A stretch of DNA of 64,000 nt from Haemophilus parainfluenzae (GCF_014931415.1 NZ_CP063121.1:930001-994000); one strand, 5' to 3'. Positions 6,857 to 16,593 are shown, counted from the first letter of the stretch. Numbers and translations are program-made. Notes: generated by a model not told the origin, from the sequence alone.

Positions 6857-9800
6857 ATGAGATTTACCGATATATTTATTCGTCGCCCTGTTTTGGCGGT
6901 TTCGATTAGCTTGTTAATCATTATTTTAGGTTTACAAGCGATCTCGAAATTGGCTGTGCGCGAATATCCGAAAATGACCACAACGGTAATTACGGTGACC
7001 ACCGCATATCCAGGTGCAGATGCAAACTTAATTCAAGCATTTGTGACCTCGAAAATTGAAGAAGCGGTAGCACAAGCAGACAATGTGGACTATATGTCTT
7101 CAAGCTCTAGACCAAGTACGTCAACAGTTACCGTAAAAATGAAATTAAATACCGATCCGAATGCAGCCTTGGCAGACGTGTTAGCCAAAGTTAACTCGGT
7201 TCGTTCTGAATTGCCAAGTGGTATTGAAGATCCAACGGTTTCTTCCTCTACAGGTGGTTCGGGGATTATGTACATTAGTTTCCGTTCTAGCAAACTCGAT
7301 GCAAGTCAAGTAACTGACTATATTCAACGCGTAGTCAAACCTCAGTTCTTTACCGTAGAAGGGGTAGCGAGCGTACAGATTTTTGGTGCATCAGAGTACG
7401 CACTTCGTGTTTGGTTAGATCCAGAAAAAATGGCAGCTCAAAACCTTTCAGCCACACAAGTGATGTCTGCATTATCAGCGAATAACGTTCAAACGGCAGC
7501 GGGTAATGATAATGGCTATTTTGTGACTTATAAAAACAAAGTAGAAACCACGACAAAATCCGTTGATGAATTAGGTAACTTAATTGTGACATCGAACGGT
7601 GATAAATTGGTGCGTTTACGCGATATCGCTGATATTGAGTTAAATAAATCAAGTGATAGCTCTCGAGCAGTCGCGAATGGTGCTGATTCTGTTGTATTAG
7701 CGATCAACCCAACTTCATCTGCGAACCCACTCACTGTTGCAGATAAAGTGCGTCCACTTTATGAGAGTATCAAAAATAATCTGCCAGATGCTATTCAATC
7801 TGACATTTTATATGATCGCACCATCGCGATTAATAATTCGATTGATGAGGTAGTAAAAACCATTATTGAAGCAACAGTAATCGTATTAGTCGTGATTACC
7901 ATGTTTATCGGTTCATTCCGTGCAATTTTGATCCCAATTATTACCATTCCGATTTCATTAATCGGGGTAATTATGTTGCTTCAAACCTTAGATTTCTCCA
8001 TTAACTTGATGACGTTGCTAGCATTGATTCTGGCAATCGGTTTGGTGGTGGATGATGCGATTGTGGTATTGGAAAACGTGGACCGTCACATTAAGTTAGG
8101 CGAAACTCCATTCCGTGCTGCTATTATTGGTACGCGTGAAATCGCTGTTCCGGTTATTTCCATGACCATTGCCTTGATTGCAGTATATTCTCCAATGGCG
8201 TTAATGGGGGGGATTACGGGTACATTGTTTAAAGAGTTCGCCTTAACCCTTGCAGGGGCGGTATTTATTTCAGGTATCGTGGCATTAACACTTTCACCAA
8301 TGATGACCAGTAAGTTACTGAAATCGAATGCGGAGCCAAGTAAATTAGAGCAACGAGTAGAGCATACACTAAGCAAAGTAAATGCAGCTTATGCGTATGT
8401 CCTTGATTTGGTGATGGTTAATCGTAAATGTATGTTGATGTTTGCGGCGATTATCTTTGCGACCTTACCGGTATTGTTTAAATCACTTTCAAGTGAATTA
8501 ACCCCACCAGAAGATAAAGGGGCATTTTTGGCGATTGGTTCAGCACCGTCTAACGTAAACGTGGATTATGTGCAAAATGCGATGGCACCTTATCAAGAGA
8601 TTTTAAAAAATACGCCAGAAGTGCAGTTTGCCATGACAATTTCAGGTGCGCCAAGTTCTAACCAATCTTTAAACGTCATTACGTTAAAAGACTGGAAAGA
8701 ACGTTCAAAAAGCCAAACTGAGATCTTAAATGAATTAAATGCGAAAGCGAAATCAATTCCTGAGGTATCTGTTCAAGGCTTCTCGTTCCCAGAAATTGAT
8801 ACAGGGGAGCAAGGACCTCCGATTGGTTTTGTGATCAGCACATCACAAGATTACGGCGATTTAGCAAATGTGGCCGGTAAATTCTTAGAGGATATGCAAA
8901 AATCCAGTAAGTTCGTTTATACCAATCTCGATCTTAAATTTGATACCGCTCAAATGCGCATTAAGATTGATCGTGAAAAAGCAGGGACTTACGGCATTAC
9001 GATGCAACAAATCAGCCGAACTTTAGGTAGTTTCTTATCTGCCGCAACCATTGAACGTGTAGATATTGACGGCCGTGCTTATAAAATTATTTCCCAAGTA
9101 AAACGTGATAATCGTTTATCACCGGAAAGTTTTAATAAGTATTATGTGACAGCAGCAGATGGTACCTCTGTACCGTTAAGCAGCTTAGTGACAGCCACAT
9201 TAGAGCCGCAACCAAGCTCATTACCACGTTTCAGCCAATTGAACTCAGCGGTAATCAGTGCAGTACCAATGCCAGGTACTTCAATTGGTGATGCAGTGCA
9301 ATGGTTACAAGACAATGCGAAAAATACCTTGCCACAGGGTTACAACTATGACTTTAAAGGCGAGGCACGTCAGTTAGTACAAGAGGGTAGCTCACTTGCA
9401 GTAACGTTCTTACTTGCAGTAGTGATTATTTTCTTAGTCTTGGCGATTCAATTTGAATCAATTCGCGATCCAATCGTGATTATGATTTCTGTACCGTTAG
9501 CGGTGAGTGGTGCGTTATTAGCCTTAAATGCCTTCGGATTTGTAGGGATTGCAGGAACGACACTCAATATCTATTCACAAGTTGGTTTGATTACCTTAGT
9601 TGGTCTTATTACAAAACACGGTATTTTGATGTGTGAAGTGGCGAAAGAAGAGCAGTTAAACCATGGTAAAACACGTATTGAAGCGATTACAGCCGCAGCT
9701 AAAGTCCGTTTACGTCCAATTCTGATGACAACCGCTGCGATGATTGCCGGTCTTGTGCCGTTGCTTTATGCAACAGGTGCGGGTGCGGTATCCCGTTTCA

Positions 9801-9961
9801 GTATTGGTATCGTTATCGTAGCCGGTTTGGCAATTGGTACATTGTTTACCTTGTTCGTATTGCCAGTGATTTATTCTTACATTGCAAGCGAACACAAACC
9901 ATTGCCGGAGTTCGATGAAAATGTGAAACCAATTGAAGGCCACATTAACGAACAACATTAA
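6857..9961 (+). CDS. acrB: RND family multidrug efflux permease AcrB
   Basis: 1034 residues, normal for the HAE1-type RND pumps that export drugs, dyes and detergents using the proton gradient. It starts MRFTDIFIRRPVLAVSISL, the conserved N-terminal helix. After the first large periplasmic loop comes the membrane block holding the proton-relay aspartates (LILAIGLVVDDAIVVLENVDRH, near residues 390-410), and a second half repeats the fold (GLITKHGILMCEVAKEEQ). The FIRRPV start and the GLITKHGIL element resemble the MexF/MdtC-like branch as much as E. coli AcrB, so substrate range should not be assumed. It is last in acrR-acrA-acrB and is followed by two hairpins. Confidence 0.93.
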   Translation: MRFTDIFIRRPVLAVSISLLIIILGLQAISKLAVREYPKMTTTVITVTTAYPGADANLIQAFVTSKIEEAVAQADNVDYMSSSSRPSTSTVTVKMKLNTDPNAALADVLAKVNSVRSELPSGIEDPTVSSSTGGSGIMYISFRSSKLDASQVTDYIQRVVKPQFFTVEGVASVQIFGASEYALRVWLDPEKMAAQNLSATQVMSALSANNVQTAAGNDNGYFVTYKNKVETTTKSVDELGNLIVTSNGDKLVRLRDIADIELNKSSDSSRAVANGADSVVLAINPTSSANPLTVADKVRPLYESIKNNLPDAIQSDILYDRTIAINNSIDEVVKTIIEATVIVLVVITMFIGSFRAILIPIITIPISLIGVIMLLQTLDFSINLMTLLALILAIGLVVDDAIVVLENVDRHIKLGETPFRAAIIGTREIAVPVISMTIALIAVYSPMALMGGITGTLFKEFALTLAGAVFISGIVALTLSPMMTSKLLKSNAEPSKLEQRVEHTLSKVNAAYAYVLDLVMVNRKCMLMFAAIIFATLPVLFKSLSSELTPPEDKGAFLAIGSAPSNVNVDYVQNAMAPYQEILKNTPEVQFAMTISGAPSSNQSLNVITLKDWKERSKSQTEILNELNAKAKSIPEVSVQGFSFPEIDTGEQGPPIGFVISTSQDYGDLANVAGKFLEDMQKSSKFVYTNLDLKFDTAQMRIKIDREKAGTYGITMQQISRTLGSFLSAATIERVDIDGRAYKIISQVKRDNRLSPESFNKYYVTAADGTSVPLSSLVTATLEPQPSSLPRFSQLNSAVISAVPMPGTSIGDAVQWLQDNAKNTLPQGYNYDFKGEARQLVQEGSSLAVTFLLAVVIIFLVLAIQFESIRDPIVIMISVPLAVSGALLALNAFGFVGIAGTTLNIYSQVGLITLVGLITKHGILMCEVAKEEQLNHGKTRIEAITAAAKVRLRPILMTTAAMIAGLVPLLYATGAGAVSRFSIGIVIVAGLAIGTLFTLFVLPVIYSYIASEHKPLPEFDENVKPIEGHINEQH

Positions 9962-9980
9962 TTAACAATGGCATAAAAAT

Positions 9981-10015
9981 AAACCGCACGTTGATTCTTC
10001 AAGTGCGGTTTTCTT
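9981..10015 (+). terminator. Terminator of acrRAB
   Basis: AAACCGCAC (9981-9989) pairs with GTGCGGTTT (10003-10011), followed by TCTTTT. The right arm lies in a full uptake word; the left arm is an imperfect one. Confidence 0.75.
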
Positions 10016-10024
10016 TTAAGCATT

Positions 10025-10055
10025 AAAAAAGCGAACATGATGCTCGCTTTTTATT
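10025..10055. terminator. Bidirectional terminator between acrB and the M48 protease gene
   Basis: AAAAAAGCGA (10025-10034) pairs with TCGCTTTTT (10044-10052), with A and T runs on both sides, so it can end transcripts from either convergent gene. Confidence 0.7.
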
Positions 10056-10088
10056 TGTAAAGTGCGGTCAATTTTTTGACTATTTTAT

Positions 10089-10868
10089 TTAGCCATTTTT
10101 ATTTTTTGCCGCTTTATAAAGCTCCATCGCTTCTGGTAATAAGCGTTGTAAGTTTTCTTGACGAGATTCATCACTCGGGTGAGTAGAAGCTAACACATCA
10201 AGTGCGCCTTTAGAGCCACCAGAGGCTTTAGCCATTTTTTGCCATAAACCAGGCGCGACTTGTGGATTGTAACCTGAGCGAGCCATTAACATGAGGCCCA
10301 CTTCATCGGCTTCAGTTTCAGCGCTACGAGAGTAAGGCTTATCTAAAGCAAAGTCTTTAGTCAGTGTGACTAAATCAGTCACGTCGGCTCCAACGACAAC
10401 AGACAGAGCTGTTCCACCAATAGCGCCAGCAATCGCACTCATGGTGCCGAAGTTGGCTTTGGCTTTACCGTGCTCTTTTAAGGCGTGAGCCATTTCATGA
10501 CCCATTACAACCGCGATTTCATTATCGTTTAGTTGTAAAGTATCCACTAATCCTGTGTAGAAAGCCATTTTTCCGCCTGGCATAGCCCAAGCATTGAGCT
10601 CTTTAGATTTAATGACATTGATTTGCCAATTAAACTTTAAGCCAGTTTCATTCGCTTGGTTTGCATAAGGCACCATTTTGTTAAAGACATGATGAATACG
10701 TCTTGCGGTATTTGATGTGGTATCAATCGCACCTTGTGAGCGAATTTTCCCCATTTCTTGTGTGTAGCTACTTGCTGCTTCTTGATTGATTGAGGCAGAA
10801 TCCGCACAAGACGTGATAACCGCCCCTGCTAATACAGCAAAAGCAAAACTTTTGAGTTGTTTTTTCAT
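10089..10868 (-). CDS. M48 family metalloprotease lipoprotein (LoiP/YggG-like)
   Basis: 259 residues. A lipoprotein signal peptide (MKKQLKSFAFAVLAGAVITSC) ends in the lipobox ITSC with Cys21 as the lipid-bearing residue. The zinc protease motif HEMAH falls at residues 124-128, and a downstream glutamate in SAETEADEVGLMLMARSGY (near residue 190) is the expected third zinc ligand. Order and length fit the Oma1-like M48 proteases of the LoiP/YggG group, periplasmic enzymes that E. coli makes under osmotic or envelope stress. After the lipobox the residue is alanine, not aspartate, so outer-membrane sorting is expected. It stands alone between acrB (convergent) and mtr (divergent). The general family is certain; the exact orthologue is not. 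Confidence 0.85.
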   Translation of the reverse strand: MKKQLKSFAFAVLAGAVITSCADSASINQEAASSYTQEMGKIRSQGAIDTTSNTARRIHHVFNKMVPYANQANETGLKFNWQINVIKSKELNAWAMPGGKMAFYTGLVDTLQLNDNEIAVVMGHEMAHALKEHGKAKANFGTMSAIAGAIGGTALSVVVGADVTDLVTLTKDFALDKPYSRSAETEADEVGLMLMARSGYNPQVAPGLWQKMAKASGGSKGALDVLASTHPSDESRQENLQRLLPEAMELYKAAKNKNG

Positions 10869-10932
10869 AAATTATCCTTTTGTTGAGATGGCTGATTATA
10901 TGAATTTATTGCGTTTTGTCGATACAAAAAGA

Positions 10933-10971
10933 TTGTCTTTTAAATTTGCACTACTATAATAGTGCAAATTT
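10933..10971 (+). promoter_or_regulatory. mtr promoter with TrpR-like operator
   Basis: TTGTCT (10933-10938), a 16-bp spacer and TATAAT (10955-10960) form a good sigma-70 promoter. Across it lies a perfect 12-bp inverted repeat, 10942-10953 with 10960-10971, around a six-base centre. The inner 18-mer (10948-10965, GCACTACTATAATAGTGC) agrees with the trp-operator consensus as I know it at about 12 of 18 positions and keeps the 8-bp half-site spacing. Repression of mtr by TrpR is established in E. coli, and trpR is in this window. Confidence 0.55.
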
Positions 10972-10989
10972 TTATTTTAGGACTTAACG

Positions 10990-12246
10990 ATGACAATAAA
11001 AAAATCTCCTTCTTTATTAGGCGGCGCCATGATTATTGCGGGTACCGCGATTGGTGCAGGTATGCTCGCTAATCCAACTTCGACGGCGGGCGTATGGTTT
11101 ATCGGCTCTATTCTGGCTTTGGTTTACACCTGGTTTTGTATGACCACATCAGGTTTGATGATCTTAGAAGCCAACTTACATTATCCTACCGGCTCAAGCT
11201 TTGACACCATCGTGAAAGATTTGTTAGGAAAAGGTTGGAATATTATCAATGGTCTTTCCGTTGCTTTCGTGTTGTATATTTTAACCTATGCCTATATCAC
11301 CTCTGGCGGCGGTATTACACAAAACTTGCTCAATCAAGCCTTGGGTTCCGCTGAAAGTGCGGTCGATATTGGACGTACTTCTGGTTCCTTGATTTTCTGT
11401 TTTATTCTTGCAGCTTTCGTCTGGCTTTCTACTAAAGCAGTGGATCGTTTCACAACCATTTTGATTGTTGGAATGGTGGTGGCTTTCTTCCTTTCTACCG
11501 CAGGCTTATTGAGCTCTGTAAAAACAGAGGTGTTATTCAATACCATTGCGGAAGGTGAACAAAGCTATTTGCCTTATTTATTGACCGCACTTCCAGTTTG
11601 CTTGGTGTCTTTTGGTTTCCACGGAAATGTACCGAGCCTCGTCAAATATTACGATCGTGATGGTCGTCGCGTGATGAAATCGATCTTTATTGGTACAGGT
11701 TTAGCCTTAGTGATTTACATTTTATGGCAGCTTGCGGTGCAAGGTAATTTACCGCGTACCGAGTTTGCTCCGGTGATTGCAAAAGGTGGCGATGTATCAG
11801 CATTATTAGAAGCGTTACACAAATACATTGAAGTAGAATACATTGCCGTTGTGTTGAATTTCTTTGCTTATATGGCTATTGCGACTTCATTCTTAGGGGT
11901 GACTTTAGGGTTATTTGATTATATTGCTGATTTATTTAAATTTGATGACAGCTTATTAGGCAGAACCAAAACCACATTGGTGACATTCTTACCGCCACTA
12001 TTGTTAAGTTTACAATTCCCTTATGGCTTTGTGATCGCTATTGGTTATGCCGGATTAGCTGCAACCATTTGGGCAGCAATCGTACCAGCACTGCTTGCTA
12101 AAGCCAGTCGTCAAAAATTCCCAAATGCAACTTATAAAGTGTATGGCGGTAATTTTATGATTGGCTTTGTGATCTTATTCGGTGTGTTAAATATTGTGGC
12201 ACAAGTAGGCGCAAACTTAGGATGGTTTGCAAGTTTCGCAGGATAA
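10990..12246 (+). CDS. mtr: Tryptophan-specific proton symporter Mtr
   Basis: 418 residues, an eleven-segment inner-membrane carrier of the aromatic amino acid permease family. The opening SPSLLGGAMIIAGTAIGAGM and the blocks SGLMILEANL, GSSFDTIVKDLLGKGWN, AFVLYILTYAYI, FGFHGNVPSLVKYY and TSFLGVTLGLFDY are closer to E. coli Mtr, the high-affinity tryptophan transporter, than to TyrP or AroP as I recall them. It is single, with its own promoter and terminator. The inverted repeat over the -10 suggests tryptophan-dependent repression. TyrP-type specificity is the alternative, and about four in five of the discriminating blocks I can recall favour Mtr. Confidence 0.86.
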   Translation: MTIKKSPSLLGGAMIIAGTAIGAGMLANPTSTAGVWFIGSILALVYTWFCMTTSGLMILEANLHYPTGSSFDTIVKDLLGKGWNIINGLSVAFVLYILTYAYITSGGGITQNLLNQALGSAESAVDIGRTSGSLIFCFILAAFVWLSTKAVDRFTTILIVGMVVAFFLSTAGLLSSVKTEVLFNTIAEGEQSYLPYLLTALPVCLVSFGFHGNVPSLVKYYDRDGRRVMKSIFIGTGLALVIYILWQLAVQGNLPRTEFAPVIAKGGDVSALLEALHKYIEVEYIAVVLNFFAYMAIATSFLGVTLGLFDYIADLFKFDDSLLGRTKTTLVTFLPPLLLSLQFPYGFVIAIGYAGLAATIWAAIVPALLAKASRQKFPNATYKVYGGNFMIGFVILFGVLNIVAQVGANLGWFASFAG

Positions 12247-12267
12247 GTTTTCACGTTAATATAGTAG

Positions 12268-12292
12268 GGGCGTATCAAATACGCCCTTTTTA
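12268..12292 (+). terminator. Terminator of mtr
   Basis: GGGCGTAT (12268-12275), a three-base loop and ATACGCCC (12279-12286), then TTTTTAATTTT. Confidence 0.85.
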
Positions 12293-12311
12293 ATTTTACA
12301 TAGGAAATGAG

Positions 12312-13085
12312 ATGAATAACAAAACGAGTGTTTACGATAAAGAAAACTTCTTTGCGCTTTATCAAAAACTTCGATCTAATCCCATCAGTCTCAATGAAAT
12401 AGTGGAAAAGCCAACGATGCTTTCCCTGTTACCTGATTTGCAAGGGAAGAAATTACTCGACCTAGGCTGTGGCACTGGCGGGCATTTACAACTTTATCTA
12501 GAACGAGGTGCGAATAAAGTGATTGGAACCGATCTTTCCGAAAAAATGCTCGAACAAGCTGAAAAAGATCTGCAAAAGTGCGGTCAATTTTCTGGACGTT
12601 TTTCGTTATATCAGTTACCAATGGAAAAATTACCGGAATTGCCAGAAAGTGATTTTGATGTCATTACCAGCTCTTTTGCTTTTCATTATATTGAAGATTT
12701 TCCCGCTTTATTAGCTTCGATTGCCAACAAACTTAAGCCTAATGGTACATTAGTTTTTTCCCAGGAGCATCCGATTACCACTTGCCATAAAGAAGGGGAG
12801 CGCTGGGAAAAAAATGAGAAAAAACAGCAAGCCGCTTATCGTTTAAATCATTACCGTGATGAAGGGCTAAGAGAGAGAAATTGGTTTCAACAACCTTTTA
12901 AAACCTATCACCGCACGACGGCAACGATTATTAATGATTTAATTGCTGCAGGTTTTCAAATTGAACAAATGGCTGAACCCATGTTAGCTGATCAGCCACA
13001 ATGGCATGATGAATTTAAAGATTTGCGGCATCGTCCCCCTTTATTGTTTATTAAAGCAAGAAAAGTAATAAATTTGATAAAATAA
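12312..13085 (+). CDS. Class I SAM-dependent methyltransferase, substrate unknown
   Basis: 257 residues. SAM-binding motif I is plain: KLLDLGCGTGGHLQLYLERG (about residues 37-56), then motif II with an acidic strand end (VIGTDLSEKMLEQA), and a post-II block (FDVITSSFAFHYIEDFPALL) like that of UbiE/BioC-type enzymes. The C-terminal third has the histidine- and tyrosine-rich pattern (WFQQPFKTYHRTTATIINDL) seen in uncharacterised small-molecule methyltransferases. No membrane segment or signal peptide. It follows the mtr terminator by 20 bases and precedes the rpsB promoter, so the neighbours give no clue to the substrate. An uptake word lies inside the coding region at about 12574. Confidence 0.8.
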   Translation: MNNKTSVYDKENFFALYQKLRSNPISLNEIVEKPTMLSLLPDLQGKKLLDLGCGTGGHLQLYLERGANKVIGTDLSEKMLEQAEKDLQKCGQFSGRFSLYQLPMEKLPELPESDFDVITSSFAFHYIEDFPALLASIANKLKPNGTLVFSQEHPITTCHKEGERWEKNEKKQQAAYRLNHYRDEGLRERNWFQQPFKTYHRTTATIINDLIAAGFQIEQMAEPMLADQPQWHDEFKDLRHRPPLLFIKARKVINLIK

Positions 13086-13104
13086 ACTGGTTTTTGACCG
13101 CACT

Positions 13105-13254
13105 TTATGGTATAAATCGCACCGCTGTTTTTGGGTTTCAAAAGCAGCGTTTTTAATTATTAACAACACACACATATCATTAAGGCTTAATCGGGGTGCC
13201 AAACGGTCGATTAGCTGATATGTGGAGGCTCAACCCCAACAAAAGGAAAATATT
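13105..13254 (+). promoter_or_regulatory. rpsB promoter and structured mRNA leader
   Basis: An extended -10, TGGTATAAA (13108-13116), is followed by a long leader. The leader holds a hairpin in which CGCTGTTTTTG pairs with CAAAAGCAGCG over a short loop (about 13123-13149), and a second element in which GGGGT (13193-13197) can pair with ACCCC (13233-13237) just before the ribosome site AAAGGAA. In gammaproteobacteria the rpsB-tsf operon is autoregulated by S2 binding to its leader; this region is the likely target. The structure was drawn by eye. Confidence 0.6.
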
Positions 13255-13977
13255 ATGGCACAAGTTTCAATGCGCGACATGATCAACGCGGGCGTACACT
13301 TCGGACACCAAACTCGTTACTGGAACCCACAAATGAAACCTTTCATTTTTGGTGCTCGTAACGGTGTTCATATCATCAACTTAGAAAAAACTTTACCTTT
13401 ATTCAACGAAGCTTTAGCGGAATTAACCCGTATTGCTAGCAACAACGGTAAAGTATTATTCGTTGGTACTAAACGCGCGGCTCAAGAAGCAGTACAAGCT
13501 GCAGCATTAGACTGTCAACAATATTATGTAAACCACCGTTGGTTAGGTGGTATGTTGACTAACTGGAAAACCGTTCGTCAATCAATTAAACGTTTAAAAG
13601 ATTTAGAAACTCAATCTCAAGACGGTACTTTTGACAAATTAACCAAAAAAGAAGCGTTAATGCGTACCCGTGAGATGGAAAAACTTGAATTAAGCCTTGG
13701 CGGTATCAAAGATATGGGCGGCTTACCAGATGCGTTATTCGTTATCGGTGCAGACCACGAACATATCGCTGTTAAAGAAGCAAACAACCTAGGTATTCCT
13801 GTGTTTGCTATCGTTGATACTAACTCAACTCCAGCTGGCGTAGATTTCGTTATCCCTGGTAACGATGATGCGACTCGTGCTATCCAACTTTACGTTTCTG
13901 CAGCTGCAGCAGCGGTTAAAGAAGGTCGTGGTAACGAAGCTCAAGTTGCTGAAGAATTAGCAGCTGACGCAGAATAA
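13255..13977 (+). CDS. rpsB: 30S ribosomal protein S2
   Basis: 240 residues from the ATG at 13255 ([25 protein letters not shown]). A GTG 33 bases upstream is in frame but lies in the leader and would add a non-conserved stretch. S2 is a late-assembling protein of the small subunit, on the back of the head, needed for S1 binding. Family blocks are intact: [17 protein letters not shown] N-terminus, [34 protein letters not shown] and [14 protein letters not shown]. The alanine- and glutamate-rich tail is normal. It is the first gene of rpsB-tsf, with a hairpin between the two genes. Confidence 0.98.
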   Translation: MAQVSMRDMINAGVHFGHQTRYWNPQMKPFIFGARNGVHIINLEKTLPLFNEALAELTRIASNNGKVLFVGTKRAAQEAVQAAALDCQQYYVNHRWLGGMLTNWKTVRQSIKRLKDLETQSQDGTFDKLTKKEALMRTREMEKLELSLGGIKDMGGLPDALFVIGADHEHIAVKEANNLGIPVFAIVDTNSTPAGVDFVIPGNDDATRAIQLYVSAAAAAVKEGRGNEAQVAEELAADAE

Positions 13978-14028
13978 TTTAAGTTTTGCAATAAGGCGAA
14001 GCCCTTAATAATCAAACGATTAATTGGC

Positions 14029-14058
14029 ATAGGGGCTAAAGTTTAGCCCCTATATTTT
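14029..14058 (+). terminator. Hairpin between rpsB and tsf
   Basis: ATAGGGGCTAAA (14029-14040) pairs perfectly with TTTAGCCCCTAT (14042-14053) over a single base, so the real loop will be a few bases wider. It is followed by ATTTTTAT. It is terminator-like and should lower tsf expression relative to rpsB or separate the two transcripts. Confidence 0.8.
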
Positions 14059-14110
14059 TATCTAAAAGTGCGGTCAAAATGAATCGTACTTTCGACAGAG
14101 GATTTTTAAA

Positions 14111-14962
14111 ATGGCTGAAATCACAGCATCATTAGTAAAAGAACTTCGTGAACGTACCGGTGCCGGTATGATGGAATGTAAAAAAGCATTAGTTGAAGCA
14201 AACGGTGATATCGAGTTAGCAATCGACAACATGCGTAAATCTGGTCAAGCTAAAGCTGCTAAAAAAGCAGGCCGTGTTGCAGCTGAAGGTGTTATCCTTG
14301 CTCGTGTACAAAATGGTTTCGGTGTATTAGTTGAAATGAACTGTGAAACTGACTTCGTAGCAAAAGATGCTGGCTTCTTAGGTTTAGCAAACGAAGTGGC
14401 TGATTTCGCAGCTGCACACAAAGGTACCACTATCGAAGCATTACAAGCACAATTTGAAGAAAAACGTGCTGCATTAGTGGCTAAAATCGGTGAGAACATG
14501 AACATCCGTCGTGTTGCTTACTTAGAAGGTCAAGTTATTGCTCAATACTTACACGGTGCAAAAATCGGTGTATTAGTTGCAGGTGAAGGTTCAGAAGATG
14601 AACTTAAAAAAGTGGCAATGCACGTAGCAGCATCTAAACCAGAATTCGTGAACCCAGAAGATGTACCTGCAGATGTTGTTGAACACGAGCGTCAAATTCA
14701 AATTGATATCGCAGTTAACTCTGGTAAACCAAAAGAAATCGCAGAGAAAATGGTTGAAGGCCGTATGAAGAAATTCACTGGTGAAGTTTCATTAACAGGT
14801 CAACCATTCGTAATGGATCCTTCTGTATCTGTAGGCGACTTCTTAAAATCAGTAAACACTTCTGTGTCTAACTTCATCCGTTTAGAAGTGGGTGAAGGTA
14901 TCGAGAAAAAAGAAGAAGATTTCGCAGCTGAAGTTGCAAAAATCACTGGCGGTAACGCTTAA
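14111..14962 (+). CDS. tsf: Translation elongation factor Ts
   Basis: 283 residues, the usual length. EF-Ts is the nucleotide exchange factor that regenerates EF-Tu-GTP. The N-terminal UBA-like domain reads [31 protein letters not shown]; the core contains the conserved [11 protein letters not shown] block that contacts EF-Tu, then [10 protein letters not shown] and a C-terminal coiled region ending near [13 protein letters not shown]. It lies 133 bases after rpsB and is separated from it by a strong hairpin and an uptake word, so it may have its own promoter as well as readthrough. A palindromic terminator follows. Confidence 0.98.
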   Translation: MAEITASLVKELRERTGAGMMECKKALVEANGDIELAIDNMRKSGQAKAAKKAGRVAAEGVILARVQNGFGVLVEMNCETDFVAKDAGFLGLANEVADFAAAHKGTTIEALQAQFEEKRAALVAKIGENMNIRRVAYLEGQVIAQYLHGAKIGVLVAGEGSEDELKKVAMHVAASKPEFVNPEDVPADVVEHERQIQIDIAVNSGKPKEIAEKMVEGRMKKFTGEVSLTGQPFVMDPSVSVGDFLKSVNTSVSNFIRLEVGEGIEKKEEDFAAEVAKITGGNA

Positions 14963-14980
14963 TTTTCTCCATTGAGATAT

Positions 14981-15012
14981 AAAAAAGCCGATATTGAATA
15001 TCGGCTTTTTTG
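14981..15012. terminator. Bidirectional terminator between tsf and the PEtn transferase gene
   Basis: AAAAAAGCCGATATT (14981-14995) pairs with AATATCGGCTTTTTT over one central base; A and T runs flank both sides of this convergent junction. Confidence 0.9.
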
Positions 15013-15033
15013 TTGTCTGAAATTTGAGATTTT

Positions 15034-16593
15034 CTATTTCTTTGGACGAATATCGATGGCAGGGTCTGCATCTTTACGATATTTTTCTTCAATTAGTTTT
15101 TTCAGTCCATAGTCATCTTTGTCAGCTTGTTCAGAGAATAAATCTTCTTCTAATGTGAGCTTCGGATTTTTAATTCCAATCCAATTAGCAATACCTTCTA
15201 AGAAATTCAAACCAGATTTAAAGGCTTTATATTCTTTACGTGCCGTATCATCAGATGAAATCTTAAAGAGCGGAATATTATGATGTAATTGGCTGTGACA
15301 GTTTTGGTTAAACAAGGTGACGCCATGTTTATCATCTTCCTGATGACATAAACCATGATCTGAAAAATAAATCATGGAGAAAGTGCGGTGTGTTTTTTGC
15401 TCGTTTTCTTTGAGCGTTTCATACACTTTCTTGATGAAATCATCGGTTTTCTTAATGGATGTAATATAGCAATTTAAGTATTCGTTCTTTTTCTCAATGT
15501 CATTATCATTGAAAATTTTCGGATAATCTTCAACGCGATCGCAAGCAAGCGGATGTGAACCATAAATGTGTAACACAATAAAGCGTTTACCTTGCGTTGG
15601 ATCTTCTAAAACTTGAGCAAATTTAGGAATTAAATCAAAATCGCTGTAGTTTGTAGAATTAAAGCTCCCACCTTTTTTCAAGAAAATGGTTTCATCAGAT
15701 TTTGAGGCAAGCGAAGCAACTGGCGTGTCATATTCACCTAAGAAACCTTGATTAGACAGCCAGTAGGTTTTCAGACCTGCAGACTTAATGAGATCCACTA
15801 AGCTTAAATCATAGTTTGGCTCCCACTTTTCTTTGTCTGGTAAAGTTAGCATCAAGCGCAATGAGGCGACAGTGTTGGTTCCAGCGGATGTCATGCCATC
15901 AATCAGTGTACCATTTGCAGATGACATAAATGGTGTGTCATTGACGGGGTATCCATACGCATGCAAGTAGTCTTTTCGTGCACTTTCACCCAAAATAATC
16001 ACATAATCTTGGTATTTAGAATTTTCTAATGTGGATTGTCCCCAGCTGCTTTCCTGTGACATTTTTTTCAATTTTTGCCATTCATTAACAATTTCTACAC
16101 TCGAATCTATTGTTTCTTTTAATGGCGCAGCAATCGGTAAGTTGTAGCCAATCAACAAGGTAGCGAGGGCAATGAATGTTTTATTGCGATAAAATTTTAC
16201 GCCAAATTTGACCGCACTTTTGTAATGTAAAAAGACTAATAGTGGAATAGCCAATGCGGCTAAATAGCTACTTACTGGAATTTGTAGCAGAAATTCTTTG
16301 GTTTCCAACATATCTGTTGCAAGAACCGAAGCGATATATTGGTAGCTTGGCGCACCAAAATTTAAGCCTGTCGGCGTATAAATTGCGTGTAAGCAAACTA
16401 AGGGTAATAAAATAAAATAGAAAGATTTTCGGCTACTACTTAATAAAATAATGAAAATAGCCGTGAGTAAAATCAGACTAATAGATGGCTCAGGAAACAT
16501 CCCTGAACCTCGTAAAATCAAATAACCGGCAGCAACGGCACAAGCCAAAGAAAAAAGTGCGGTTAAAATTTGTGAGGTTTTTGAAATCTTCAT
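15034..16593 (-). CDS. Phosphoethanolamine transferase-like membrane sulfatase-fold protein (Lpt6/EptA family)
   Basis: 519 residues. The first 170 or so contain about five membrane segments ([77 protein letters not shown]). The remainder is a periplasmic alkaline phosphatase/sulfatase-fold domain: [25 protein letters not shown] is the metal-binding start, [18 protein letters not shown] holds the expected threonine nucleophile, and [17 protein letters not shown] the second metal site. Such enzymes move phosphoethanolamine from phosphatidylethanolamine to lipid A or to inner-core heptose. In Haemophilus the likeliest equivalent is Lpt6 (heptose II), but I cannot exclude a lipid A or Kdo target. 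It is transcribed against the flanking tsf and pyrH and breaks an order that is continuous in E. coli. It has three uptake words. Confidence 0.8.
   Translation of the reverse strand: MKISKTSQILTALFSLACAVAAGYLILRGSGMFPEPSISLILLTAIFIILLSSSRKSFYFILLPLVCLHAIYTPTGLNFGAPSYQYIASVLATDMLETKEFLLQIPVSSYLAALAIPLLVFLHYKSAVKFGVKFYRNKTFIALATLLIGYNLPIAAPLKETIDSSVEIVNEWQKLKKMSQESSWGQSTLENSKYQDYVIILGESARKDYLHAYGYPVNDTPFMSSANGTLIDGMTSAGTNTVASLRLMLTLPDKEKWEPNYDLSLVDLIKSAGLKTYWLSNQGFLGEYDTPVASLASKSDETIFLKKGGSFNSTNYSDFDLIPKFAQVLEDPTQGKRFIVLHIYGSHPLACDRVEDYPKIFNDNDIEKKNEYLNCYITSIKKTDDFIKKVYETLKENEQKTHRTFSMIYFSDHGLCHQEDDKHGVTLFNQNCHSQLHHNIPLFKISSDDTARKEYKAFKSGLNFLEGIANWIGIKNPKLTLEEDLFSEQADKDDYGLKKLIEEKYRKDADPAIDIRPKK

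Noticed and set aside
13222..13254. GTG start 33 bases upstream of rpsB
   Set aside because: The added 11 residues are not conserved in S2 and lie in the structured leader.
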